Shown piece by piece: positions 1 to 7,471 of a stretch of DNA of 9,548 nucleotides. The DNA comes from SABI01 sp963676605 (GTDB lineage Bacteria; Spirochaetota; Spirochaetia; Sphaerochaetales; Sphaerochaetaceae): NCBI GenBank assembly GCA_963676605.2, contig CAXXSP010000012.1:1-9548 (forward strand), in the 5' to 3' direction. Positions within the stretch are counted from its first letter, which is position 1, and every line of letters starts with the position of its first letter. The translations under genes were made by a program, and so were the position numbers. The notes under the pieces are model-generated. The model saw only the letters and a program-made list of their open reading frames with translations. It had not been told where the DNA came from and searched no databases.

Positions 1-148
1 TTCGATCTCCCACCATCTCTCCATCCTCCATGACGCAGGACTCGTGACCCGAAGGAAGCAGGGCCAGCATGTCATCTACTCGATCAACACGACAGTCCTC
101 CAGGATGTGATGAACTGGCTCATGGGACTGCAGAAGGACGAACCATGA
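1..148 (+). CDS. ArsR-family repressor, SdpR-like (C-terminal part, cut by window edge)
   Basis: The reading frame is open from base 2 and ends at the TGA at 146-148, giving 49 residues. They contain ISHHLSILHDAGLVTRRKQG followed by QHVIYSIN. This is the recognition helix and beta-wing of an ArsR-type winged helix-turn-helix (compare the common family pattern SxHLxxLxxAGLV-x-R-x-G-x-x-xYxL). The tail, VMNWLMGLQKDEP, is the usual short C-terminal helix. No metal-binding cysteines are visible, but the N-terminal half is missing. The stop codon overlaps the start of the next gene as ATGA, so the two are translationally coupled. ArsR repressors coupled to an SdpI-type membrane protein are the SdpR autorepressor arrangement known from Bacillus, where SdpR represses its own operon. 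The assignment to SdpR rather than another ArsR member rests mainly on this neighbour. Confidence 0.82.
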   Translation, partial: SISHHLSILHDAGLVTRRKQGQHVIYSINTTVLQDVMNWLMGLQKDEP

Positions 149-801
149 AAGCATACAAGCGTTTCTATTACCTCTTCATCCCCATTGCCATATCGTTGAT
201 CGCAACCCTCATCATCTACTCGAAGCTCCCCGACCAGGTCCCTTCTCACTGGAATGCAGCCGGGGAGGTCGACAGTTACAAACCACGGTATTTCGTCATC
301 TTCACCGCCCTGCTCCCGGCCCTGTTCATCTGGCTGCTGAGTGTCATCCCTGCTATAGACCCGAGGGCAAAGAGTTATGAGCAGCACAAGAAGGCCTACT
401 CCATCACCGCTGTCTTCGTCGTCATCTTCATCCTGGCCATCCACTGGTTCTCCATCCTGGCGTCTCTCGGCATCATCCTCCAGATAGAGTATGCGATCAA
501 GCCGATGATCGGGATCCTCTTCATCATCATAGGGAACTACCTGCCCCAGGCAAAGCAGAACTACACCTACGGGATCAGGACTCCCTGGACACTCGACAAC
601 GAGGAGGTCTGGCGGAAGACGACCAGGGTCGGTGGAAAGGGGTTCGTCATCTGCGGGATCATCATCACCCTGACAGTCCTGCTCCCGGCAAGGCCCTCGT
701 TCTGGATCGTGTCAGGTTCGATCGTCTCGCTGATCGTCCTGATCTTCCTTTACTCATACCTCGTCTACACGAGACTGGCAAAACAGGAAGACAAACCCTG
801 A
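145..801 (+). CDS. SdpI/DUF1648-family integral membrane protein
   Basis: The product has 218 residues with about six predicted membrane segments (roughly residues 8-27, 48-68, 84-112, 117-134, 164-181 and 186-208). After the first segment comes LPDQVPSHWNAAGEVDSY, the hallmark of the DUF1648 domain. GNYLPQAKQNYTYGIRTPWT (about 130-149) followed by NEEVWRKTTRVGG is the conserved cytoplasmic loop of the SdpI domain. In Bacillus subtilis, SdpI gives immunity to the SdpC toxin and titrates the repressor SdpR at the membrane. Most homologues in other bacteria are orphan members of unknown ligand, so immunity is an inference here. The start at 145 is supported by AAGGA at 134-138, six bases upstream, and by the ATGA overlap with the repressor. 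No SdpC-like toxin gene is visible in the window. Confidence 0.9.
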   Translation: MKAYKRFYYLFIPIAISLIATLIIYSKLPDQVPSHWNAAGEVDSYKPRYFVIFTALLPALFIWLLSVIPAIDPRAKSYEQHKKAYSITAVFVVIFILAIHWFSILASLGIILQIEYAIKPMIGILFIIIGNYLPQAKQNYTYGIRTPWTLDNEEVWRKTTRVGGKGFVICGIIITLTVLLPARPSFWIVSGSIVSLIVLIFLYSYLVYTRLAKQEDKP

Positions 802-826
802 TCTTCGTTAAATTTCCTGTTATCTA

Positions 827-855
827 GTGACATAAAGCGTAAAGCACCGTAGTAT
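827..855 (+). promoter_or_regulatory. Candidate sigma70 promoter for the glycosyltransferase-glf operon
   Basis: GTGACA (827-832) and TAGTAT (850-855) are separated by 17 bases, and each box differs from consensus at one or two positions. Transcription would start near 862, about 50 bases before the glycosyltransferase ATG. This is the best promoter-like pair in the 802-910 gap. It is a visual match only. Confidence 0.4.
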
Positions 856-861
856 AGTCCA

Positions 862-881
862 TGTGCCTCCCGTTAGGCACA
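862..881 (+). other. Stem-loop in the glycosyltransferase leader (possible terminator of sdpI)
   Basis: TGTGCCT (862-868) pairs perfectly with AGGCACA (875-881) across a six-base loop. It is followed by the T-rich stretch GATTTCTTT. It could terminate the sdpR-sdpI transcript. If the promoter at 827-855 is real, it would instead sit at the very 5' end of the glycosyltransferase mRNA, where such hairpins can stabilise transcripts. The sequence does not decide between these. Confidence 0.45.
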
Positions 882-910
882 GAGATTTCTTTATGAGATG
901 AGTAATACAA

Positions 911-2074
911 ATGAGAAAGATAACAACTGGGCAATTCAATGATTCCCTTTACCCAATCATGGATGGAGTTGGTCTGGTAGCACGGAACTATGCCTACTGG
1001 CTGAATGAGAAATATGGGACCGGGTACTGTATCGGGCCAAAAGTCCCCGGCTTCGTCGACACTGAGGACTTCATCATTCGTTTCCCGACCATCCCTATCC
1101 CGGGCAACGCCCCCTACCGATATGGCCTGCCCTGGATCAAGGGATTCTATAGCAGGATCGACTCCATACCCTTCGATCTCGTACATACCCATTGCCCGTT
1201 CGTCAGCGGTAAAATCGCCTTAAGAGTCAAAAAGAAGCGTAACATCCCTTTAGTGACAACCTTCCACTCGAAATACCGGGATGATTTCAAACGGGCATTC
1301 AAGACAGATACCTTTGCAGACATGGCAGTGAAGCAGATCATGAAATTCTATGATCAAGCAGATCTTGTATGGGTTCCCAATGAACCGACAATAGATGTCC
1401 TGAGGTCATACGGCTTCAAAGGCACCATCGAGGTGAGTATCAACGGTACAGACCTCATCACCCCGACAGCGCAGGAGCTTTCAAGCCTCAAAGCAGCCGG
1501 GTATAGGAACTCTGGTGCCAAAGAGGGGGATTTCATCCTGCTCTTCGTAGGACAGCACCGGTGGGAGAAGAACACGAAACTGATGCTAGATGGCCTCAAG
1601 GAGATCTCTGACTCTGGCTTTACCTTCAAGGCATTCTTCATCGGGACAGGTCCTGAAGCGGATGAGATGAAGCGGATGGCTTCTTCTTATGGCCTTGATG
1701 ACAAGGTTGAGTTCAAGGGAGTGATCCGTGATCGTGAGGTGCTGAAATCATATTATGCGATCAGTGACATCTTCATGTTCCCATCTCTTTACGATACCGC
1801 TTCACTTGTCATGCGGGAGGCCGCAGCATTCAAGGTACCCACCGTCCTGGTCCGGGAGGCATCTACCGCAAAAGGGGTCGAAGACGGCAATAACGGGTTC
1901 CTGATAGACAACGACTCTTCTTCTTTCGCACAAAAGATCATGTTTGCCATAGACCACCCGGAGGCACGGGCTGCCGCAGGAGATGGGGCGCAGAAGACTA
2001 TCTACCTCCCCTGGGAAAAGGTAGTTGACCAGGTGCATGATAGGTACCTGAAGATTATCAGGGATTATACATAG
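911..2074 (+). CDS. GT4-family (GT-B fold) glycosyltransferase
   Basis: The 387-residue product has the length and motif order of a retaining GT4 (glycosyltransferase group 1) enzyme. The N-terminal Rossmann domain shows GQFNDSLYPIMDGVG (7-21), VHTHCPF (91-97), TTFHSKY (116-122) and VPNEPT (155-160). The C-terminal donor-binding domain begins near LLFVGQHRWEKN and contains GTGPE (245-249), FKGVIRDREVL (268-278) and PSLYDTASLVMREAAA (291-306). The last motif sits where the family has its E-x7-E nucleotide-sugar motif, but the first Glu is Asp here (D295 and E303). No signal peptide or membrane segment is seen, so it probably acts at the cytoplasmic face of the membrane. It lies 13 bases upstream of glf on the same strand, which suggests a shared operon and a role in a glycolipid or surface glycan. 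Donor and acceptor cannot be told. A weak Shine-Dalgarno-like GAGATGAG precedes the ATG at 895-902. Confidence 0.88.
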   Translation: MRKITTGQFNDSLYPIMDGVGLVARNYAYWLNEKYGTGYCIGPKVPGFVDTEDFIIRFPTIPIPGNAPYRYGLPWIKGFYSRIDSIPFDLVHTHCPFVSGKIALRVKKKRNIPLVTTFHSKYRDDFKRAFKTDTFADMAVKQIMKFYDQADLVWVPNEPTIDVLRSYGFKGTIEVSINGTDLITPTAQELSSLKAAGYRNSGAKEGDFILLFVGQHRWEKNTKLMLDGLKEISDSGFTFKAFFIGTGPEADEMKRMASSYGLDDKVEFKGVIRDREVLKSYYAISDIFMFPSLYDTASLVMREAAAFKVPTVLVREASTAKGVEDGNNGFLIDNDSSSFAQKIMFAIDHPEARAAAGDGAQKTIYLPWEKVVDQVHDRYLKIIRDYT

Positions 2075-2087
2075 AGAGGTTATAGAA

Positions 2088-3197
2088 ATGACATATGATT
2101 ATATTGTAGTCGGTGCCGGGCTAGCTGGTTCTGTTTCTGCACGGGCACTTGCAGAAGCGGGGAATACGGTACTCGTGATAGAACGTAACGGTCATATTGC
2201 AGGCCATTGCCATGATTTCAGGAATGAAGCGGGTATCACGGTGCATACCTATGGACCTCATATCTTCCATACGAAAAGCAAGGAGGTATGGGCCTGGGTA
2301 CGAAAGTTCTCAGATTTTATCTACTACCAGCATCGTGTTCTCAGTTTTGCAAACGGGCAGCTCCTGCCGTTCCCGATCAACAGGGATACCATATCCCAGC
2401 TCTTTGGAGCAGATCTTACCATCAATGAGGTCGAGGAATTCCTTGCCGGAGAAGTTGCTGCTTCAGAATTCAGCACACCCCCAAAGAACTTCAGGGATGC
2501 CGTAGTCTCCCAGGTGGGAGAGACCCTTTACTCGACCTTCTTCGAGAACTATACCAGGAAGCAGTGGGAACGGGATCCTGCTGAACTCTCTGCGGATCTT
2601 GCCAGAAGGATCCCAGTCCGAAAGAATCGGGATGACAGGTATTTCTCTGACCAGTACCAGGGTATCCCGGCAAACGGCTATTCTGCGATGGTTGAGAGCA
2701 TTCTTGACCATGAGGGCATATCAGTCATGCTGAACACCGATTATTTCAACGTACGGAATCTTTTCAAGGCAAAAGCAACCATCTACACTGGAGAACTTGA
2801 CGCATTCTTTGATTATACCTACGGAACCCTCGAGTACCGATCCCTAGAGCTGGAATTCAAGACCCTCGACACACCGGAATACCAGCGGGCTGCTGTGGTC
2901 AACTACCCGAATGATTATGATTTTACCAGGATCACCGAATTCAAGAAACTCAGCGGAGAGATCTCAGATAAGACCACTCTCTGCTTCGAGTACCCTAAAG
3001 CCTCTGGAGAACCCTATTACATCGTACCTGATGAAAAGAACTCGGCTATGAGAGAACGATACATGGAACTGGCAGCTGATCTCGAGAAGAAAGGGACCCA
3101 TCTCTTCATAGGACGCCTCGCTGAGTACACCTACTACAATATGGACCAGGTCATCGAGGCTGCCTTGAATAAAGTCCAGCCGCTGATTCAGAAGTGA
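2088..3197 (+). CDS. glf: UDP-galactopyranose mutase
   Basis: This flavoenzyme converts UDP-galactopyranose to UDP-galactofuranose, the donor for galactofuranose in cell-surface glycans. The 369-residue product has the family's usual length. It shows the FAD dinucleotide-binding GAGLAG (9-14) with IER at the end of the second beta strand (31-33), YGPHIFHT (55-62), the substrate-loop YTRKQW (145-150), RIPVR (164-168), RYFSDQYQGIP (174-184), IYTG (222-225), EYRS (239-242) and the C-terminal GRLAEYTYYNMDQVI (332-346). The last motif carries the Arg and paired Tyr residues that contact the UDP-sugar and FAD in known mutases. It follows the GT4 gene by 13 bases, with GAGAGG upstream of the ATG as ribosome site, and so is probably the second gene of that operon. 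A stem-loop follows directly. No frame break or missing key residue is seen. Confidence 0.96.
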   Translation: MTYDYIVVGAGLAGSVSARALAEAGNTVLVIERNGHIAGHCHDFRNEAGITVHTYGPHIFHTKSKEVWAWVRKFSDFIYYQHRVLSFANGQLLPFPINRDTISQLFGADLTINEVEEFLAGEVAASEFSTPPKNFRDAVVSQVGETLYSTFFENYTRKQWERDPAELSADLARRIPVRKNRDDRYFSDQYQGIPANGYSAMVESILDHEGISVMLNTDYFNVRNLFKAKATIYTGELDAFFDYTYGTLEYRSLELEFKTLDTPEYQRAAVVNYPNDYDFTRITEFKKLSGEISDKTTLCFEYPKASGEPYYIVPDEKNSAMRERYMELAADLEKKGTHLFIGRLAEYTYYNMDQVIEAALNKVQPLIQK

Positions 3198-3209
3198 CAC
3201 AGGCAGTAG

Positions 3210-3241
3210 GGAGCCATTGCACACTACGTTTCAATGGCTCC
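3210..3241. terminator. Bidirectional stem-loop between convergent glf and topA
   Basis: GGAGCCATTG (3210-3219) pairs perfectly over ten bases with CAATGGCTCC (3232-3241) across a 12-base loop. The plus strand continues TGCTGTTATTT, a modest U-rich run. The hairpin begins 12 bases after the glf stop and ends five bases before the topA stop. It can therefore serve both converging transcripts. Confidence 0.75.
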
Positions 3242-3246
3242 TGCTG

Positions 3247-5803
3247 TTATTTCCCCGACTTCTTAATGATCTCCTCGACCTTCGCCATATCGAGGGATTC
3301 GTAAGCATCGTTCTCCTTGTATTCCTTGGGCAATCCGATGTTCTTCTTCCCGTACTTGATGTACGGTCCGTACCGTCCTGAGTAGATCGCTATCTCGACC
3401 CCGGCTGCATCCTTGCCCATGCTCTTGAGCACTGAAGCTTTTCCCCTTCCCCTCTTGGGTTCGGCAAGCATCTCCAAGGCTCGTTCGAGCGTCACGGTAT
3501 AGAGGTTGTCAGTTGCCTTCAACGAACGGAACTCCCCGTCATGACCGACGAAGGGCCCGAACCTGCCGTTGTTCGCGATGACCTCCTTACCTGTCTCGGG
3601 ATGTATGCCGAGGATCCTCGGGAGATGAATCAGCAGGGAGATCTCCTCCACGGTCATATCATCTGCCGTCTTTCCCTTCGGGATGCTTGCACGCTTAGGC
3701 TTCGGGTTATCGGGGCTCTTCTCCCCGAGCTGGTAGTATGGCCCGTACCGACCGCTGAGCAGGTAGATCGACAGCCCGGTCTTCGGGTCTTCCCCGATAG
3801 GCTCAGGCCCCTCCTTCTGGATCGCTATCAGCTTCTGGATCTCCTCATCAGTCAGGTCAGCCGGCGCGATATCTTCCGGGAGCGATGCATGGATCTCCTC
3901 CCCGCACTCCTCGGCGGTGCAGAGGATGTAGGGGCCGTACTTCCCGATCCTCACCCCGTCCACCGTATGGACCTGGGGCATCGCTATCGTCCGTGCATCA
4001 TCCGGCTTGATGAGCTTCGCCTGGGTCTCCACCTCGTTCAGGAGTCCCTCCTTCCCGAGGTAGAATGCCTCGAGGTAGTGGGCCCGTTCGGTGTCCCCCT
4101 CGGCTATCTGGTCCAGCTTGGTCTCCATATCAGAGGTGAACCCGTACTCGATGAGGTTGGAGAAGTTCTTCTCCAGCAGCTGGATGACACCGAACCCGAT
4201 GAAGGTCGGGGTGATGGTAGTCCCCACCTTCCTGATGTATCCCCGTTCATTGAGGGTGTTGATGATCGATGCATAGGTCGAAGGTCGTCCGATCCCGAGC
4301 TTCTCCAGCTCCTTGACCAGAGAAGCATCGGTATACCGTGCAGGGGCCTTCGTCTGGTGGCTGACCGTCTCGATCGACCGGGGATTCAAGCGTTCCCCCT
4401 CCTTCAGTTCAGGCAGCCAGCTCTCGGAGTTGGCCAGCATGGCCTCCGGGTCATCACTGCCCTCCACATAGGCCCTGATGAAGCCGGGGAAGATGATCCG
4501 TGTCCCCGTTGCGGAGAACTGTGCATCCTCGACGGTGAACACGACCTTCGTGGAGGCCTTAACCGCCTCAGCCATCTGGGTCGCGAGCGTACGCCTCCAG
4601 ATCAGTTTGTAGAGGGAGAGCTCCCGCCCTGAGAGTCCCGATTCCTCAGGGGTCTTGAAGACCTCACCCGAGGGACGTATCGCCTCATGCGCCTCCTGGG
4701 CGCCCTTGCTCTTCGTCGTGTATTGGCGGGGACCGTCGGAGAGGTAGTCCTTCCCGAAGAGCCTGGTGATCGCATCCCGTGCGGAAGCGATCCCGTCACT
4801 GCTCAGGGTGGTAGAATCCGTTCTCATATAGGTGATCAGCCCGTTCTCATAGAGCCGCTGTGCGACCCTCATGGTCTCACGGGCTGACATCTTCAGTTTC
4901 CTGTTCGCCTCCTGCTGCAATGTGGAGGTGATGAAGGGAGGGGCAGGTCGTGACCTGTTCTCCTTCTCCGTCACGCTGGCCACTTCCCAGGGCTTCCCTT
5001 CGAGCCGGGAAGCAAGTCCTTCTGCAGCAACCCTGTCGAGAACGAGGGAGTTCTTGCCGATGTAGGCACCGGTCTTGGAATCATAATCCTTGCTCCCTGC
5101 GACCCGCTTACCGCCGACTGAATCCAGCTTCGCCTCGAAGAGTCCCTCATCGCTCGCCTGTTCCTTAGAGAGGATACCCTTCAGGTCCCAGTATTCAGAG
5201 GAGCTGAAGAGGATCCGTTCCCGCTCACGTTCAACGATGAGCCGCAGCCCGGGAGACTGTACCCGTCCTGCTGAGAGGCCGTAAGCGATCTTCTTCCAAA
5301 GCAGCGGGGAGATGGTATACCCATAGAGACGGTCTAAGATCCTCCTGGTCTCCTGTGCGTTGACCAGGTCCATGTCGATCTCCCTGCCGGTCTCGAGTGC
5401 CCGGTGGATCGCCTTCTTCGTGATCTCATGGAAGACCATCCGCTTGAAGGGGACCTTCGGTTTCAGGACGTTGACCAGGTGCCAGGAGATACTCTCCCCC
5501 TCACGGTCCTCATCCGTCGCGAGCAGCAGTTCATCGGCATCCTTGAGCCGGCTCTTCAGTTCCCGGATCACCTTGCCCTTCCCCTTCGGGGTCACGTAGA
5601 GGGGCTGGAACCCGTTCTCCACGTCGATCCCCAGCCTGGACCATTCTTTATCCTTATAGGCTTTCGGGGATCTCGGTCGCGGTCTGGGGGAGGTCCCGGA
5701 TATGGCCTACACTGGCTTCGACCACATAGCCTGTCGGCAGGAACTTCTTGATGGTCTTTGCCTTCGTTGGTGACTCCACAATAACTAGTACTTTCTTTGC
5801 CAT
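3247..5803 (-). CDS. topA: DNA topoisomerase I (type IA), frame broken by one base near the 5' end
   Basis: The enzyme relaxes negatively supercoiled DNA through a transient 5'-phosphotyrosine. The start at 5803-5801 (preceded by AAGGG, spacer six) gives MAKKVLVIVESPTKAKTIKK, the TOPRIM start, then GHIRDLP. That frame stops at 5656-5654 after 49 codons. The remaining 791 residues are open in the next frame from a GTG at 5622. Dropping one base from the run at 5666-5669 joins them as TEIP-KAYKDKEWSRLG, a typical family sequence, for 851 residues. In that numbering DEDREG (97-102) is the TOPRIM acidic motif and ITYMRTDS holds the catalytic Tyr (about 325); SAGRVQSPGLRL and GIGRPSTY are also conserved. 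The C-terminus has four G-[KR]-[YF]-GP-[YF] repeats (about 620, 684, 746, 809) rather than Cys4 zinc fingers. A sequencing indel is likelier than a dead gene. Confidence 0.93.
5666..5669 (-). other. topA: Frameshift site in topA (run of four C on the coding strand)
   Basis: The coding strand reads GAG ATC CCC GAA AGC CTA TAA, which terminates after 49 codons. Reading CCC instead of CCCC gives ATC CCG AAA GCC TAT AAG, which continues in the frame of the remaining 791 residues with conserved sequence on both sides of the join. The change needed is removal of one base from a four-base G/C run. Confidence 0.88.
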
Positions 5804-5900
5804 ACTTAACCCTTAACTCCCCTGTTGATCCCGGTGAACATGTGAGAATCTTCAATTTCATCGAGATGATTCTATGATACATTCAACTGCAATGTCTCTA

Positions 5901-5930
5901 TTATTACCTATCAATGAAACGAAAAGTCAA
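5901..5930 (-). promoter_or_regulatory. Candidate topA promoter
   Basis: On the minus strand TTGACT (5930-5925) and TAATAA (5906-5901) are separated by 18 bases, within an A+T-rich stretch upstream of the topA start. Transcription would start near 5894, leaving a leader of about 90 bases. The rest of the 5804-6003 gap shows no open reading frame worth calling. Confidence 0.35.
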
Positions 5931-6003
5931 GGGGAAAAATCTTGATGCGCATCCACAATACTAGGTATACAGCCAAGTATCTTTCTTTCATACAAGGTTT
6001 TAT

Positions 6004-7196
6004 TTACAGTTTTGCCAATCCTCCGGTTGATGTCTCCCGATAGAGAGAAGGCAGTGCCTTGCCCGTCTCGTTCATGACGGAGACAACATCGTCGAAGGAG
6101 ATCCTGTGCCTGCCGTCCGAGAGGAGGCTGTAGTTCATATGGTTCAGGGCCCTTGCCGAAGCCAGGGCATTCCGCTCGATACAGGGGATCTGCACCAGTC
6201 CCCCGATCGGGTCACAGGTGAGCCCGAGGTGGTGCTCCAGCCCCATCTCCGCAGCATACTCCACCTGGTAGTTCGTCCCTCCCATGAGCTGGGCACTCGC
6301 CCCGGATGCCATGGCACAGGCTGTCCCGATCTCCCCCTGGCACCCGACCTCCGCCCCTGAGATCGACGCATGCTCCTTGACGATCGCACCGATCAGGCCG
6401 GCGGTCGCCAGGGCGCGGAGGATCCTGTTCTCGTTGATCTTGTAGACCTCTTTCTGGTACATGAGCACTGCAGGAACGACCCCGCATGAACCGCAGGTGG
6501 GAGCCGTCACGATCCTGCCGCCGGAGGCGTTCTCCTCCGAGACCGCCAATGCGAAGGCGTAGACGCGTGAACGCTTGCCGATCGGACCGCTGAAGTGCAT
6601 GGCCTTCGCATAGTATGAAGCAGCCTTCCTCGTGAGGTTCAGCCCGCCGGGAAGGACTCCCTCGTGATCAAGGCCGGAACGTATCGCCTGCTGCATCACC
6701 TGCCAGACCTCGCGGAGGAACTCCATGATATCATCATCCTCATGCTCGACGACGTACTCCCACATGGAACGACCGTTATCGGTGCACCAGGAGAGGATCT
6801 CCCGCATCGTCGTCAGCGGGTAGATATGCCGCTCCCCGGGGTTCTCACCCTCGGAGATCACCTTGCCTCCCCCGACGCTGTAATAGAGTTTCTCTGCCAG
6901 GACTGAACCGTCAGCGGAGAGGGCCTCGACCAGCAGGGCGTTCGGGTGCCGTTCCCTGACTACTTCAGGCTTCCAGATGACCTCGCAGGCAAGCCCTGCA
7001 CGGGCAGCCTCCTCGATGAGTGCGGCATCGGTCATATGCCCCCTGCCTGTCGCGGCAAGAGCCCGAAGAGCGTGACCCGAAGGCTGTGATTCGAGGTGTT
7101 CTCAGCAAGGAACCTCGCCAATGCGGTCCTTGGTCCCATGGTATGGCTGCTCGAGGGGCCATACCCGATACGGTAGATTTCCTTTATCGATTCCAT
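6004..7196 (-). CDS. sdaA: L-serine dehydratase (L-serine ammonia-lyase), one-chain [4Fe-4S] type, frame broken by one base
   Basis: The enzyme deaminates L-serine to pyruvate and ammonia using an oxygen-sensitive iron-sulfur cluster rather than PLP. The start at 7196 gives MESIKEIYRIGYGPSSSHTM then GPRTALARF, the conserved N-terminus of the beta domain. That frame ends early at a TGA (7037-7035). Adding one G to GGG at 7064-7062 yields VTLFGALAATGRGHMTDAAL and runs through to 6004, for 397 residues, normal for one-chain enzymes. In that numbering Cys286, Cys328 and Cys339 form the C-x41-C-x10-C cluster pattern (GCQGE, LTCDP, IPCIERN); APTCGSCGVVPAVL lies near 232-245. It stands alone on the minus strand and reads toward topA, with a 200-base gap between them. 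No clear Shine-Dalgarno site precedes the ATG. A sequencing indel is more likely than loss of function. Confidence 0.93.
7062..7064 (-). other. sdaA: Frameshift site in the serine dehydratase gene (GGG on the coding strand)
   Basis: The coding strand reads GTC ACG CTC TTC GGG CTC TTG CCG and reaches TGA ten codons later. With one more G it reads TTC GGG GCT CTT GCC GCG ACA GGC, encoding FGALAATG. This matches the family's FGSLAATGKGH region and leads into the long open frame. One base appears to be missing from a G run. Confidence 0.88.
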
Positions 7197-7203
7197 GGGA
7201 CCA
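7131..7203 (-). repeat. 11-bp inverted repeat covering the serine dehydratase start codon
   Basis: TGGTCCCATGG, containing the start codon (minus strand 7203-7193), is perfectly complementary to CCATGGGACCA (7141-7131), which encodes part of the conserved HTMGP segment at codons 19-22. The arms are 51 bases apart. In mRNA they could pair and occlude the start codon. Confidence 0.6.
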
Positions 7204-7272
7204 TACTATAACTGATACTCACATTTGAAAAGGGAAATATTCCGGCTCGATTATCAACAGAACATTTCATAG

Positions 7273-7302
7273 TTGACAGGTTTCAGGGTTTAGTGCTATG
7301 TA
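7273..7302 (+). promoter_or_regulatory. Promoter of the tRNA-Ala gene
   Basis: A consensus TTGACA (7273-7278) is followed after 18 bases by TATGTA (7297-7302). TGC immediately before it makes an extended -10 element. Transcription would start near 7309, about 20 bases before the mature tRNA. The rest of the 7197-7330 gap is A+T-rich and holds no gene. A minus-strand TATAGT just before the serine dehydratase ATG is a weak candidate -10 for that gene. Confidence 0.65.
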
Positions 7303-7330
7303 TATATTTACGTGTTCATACATTGAACCC

Positions 7331-7404
<74 letters not shown>

Positions 7405-7409
7405 CTATT

Positions 7410-7435
7410 GAAGCCGCTGCAGATGCAGCGGCTTC
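7410..7435 (+). terminator. Stem-loop after tRNA-Ala
   Basis: GAAGCCGCTGC (7410-7420) pairs perfectly over 11 bases with GCAGCGGCTTC (7425-7435) across the four-base loop AGAT. TCTCTTGG follows. The U run is imperfect, but the strong G+C stem six bases past the tRNA end fits an intrinsic terminator separating the tRNA from the downstream operon. Confidence 0.75.
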
Positions 7436-7443
7436 TCTCTTGG

Positions 7444-7471
7444 TTGACATGTTACGATTTTATGATAAAAT
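7444..7471 (+). promoter_or_regulatory. Promoter of the AbiE-type operon
   Basis: A consensus TTGACA (7444-7449) lies 16 bases upstream of TAAAAT (7466-7471). TGA directly before the latter gives an extended -10 (TGn). The predicted start point is about 7478-7480, at or next to the antitoxin ATG, implying a leaderless or nearly leaderless mRNA. The -10 and spacer lie inside the palindrome at 7449-7479. Confidence 0.75.

Noticed and set aside
824..1192. 122-codon minus-strand open frame over the 5' end of the glycosyltransferase gene
   Set aside because: It is antisense to well-conserved glycosyltransferase sequence and shows no family features.
3541..4632. 363-codon open frame on the plus strand
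   Set aside because: It lies wholly antisense to topA, and its Arg/Leu/Gly/Asp-rich, motif-free translation is the expected shadow of a G+C-rich gene. No ribosome site or promoter supports it.
5654..5803. Programmed +1 ribosomal frameshift in topA
   Set aside because: There is no stop codon at the slip site, no upstream Shine-Dalgarno stimulator and no obvious downstream structure. A neighbouring gene carries an opposite indel in a similar run, so a sequence error is simpler.
5936..5980. Intrinsic terminator for the serine dehydratase gene
   Set aside because: ATACTAGG (5958-5965) and CCAAGTAT (5973-5980) form only a mismatched, A+T-rich stem, and the T run on the minus strand is about 15 bases away. 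It is too weak to call.
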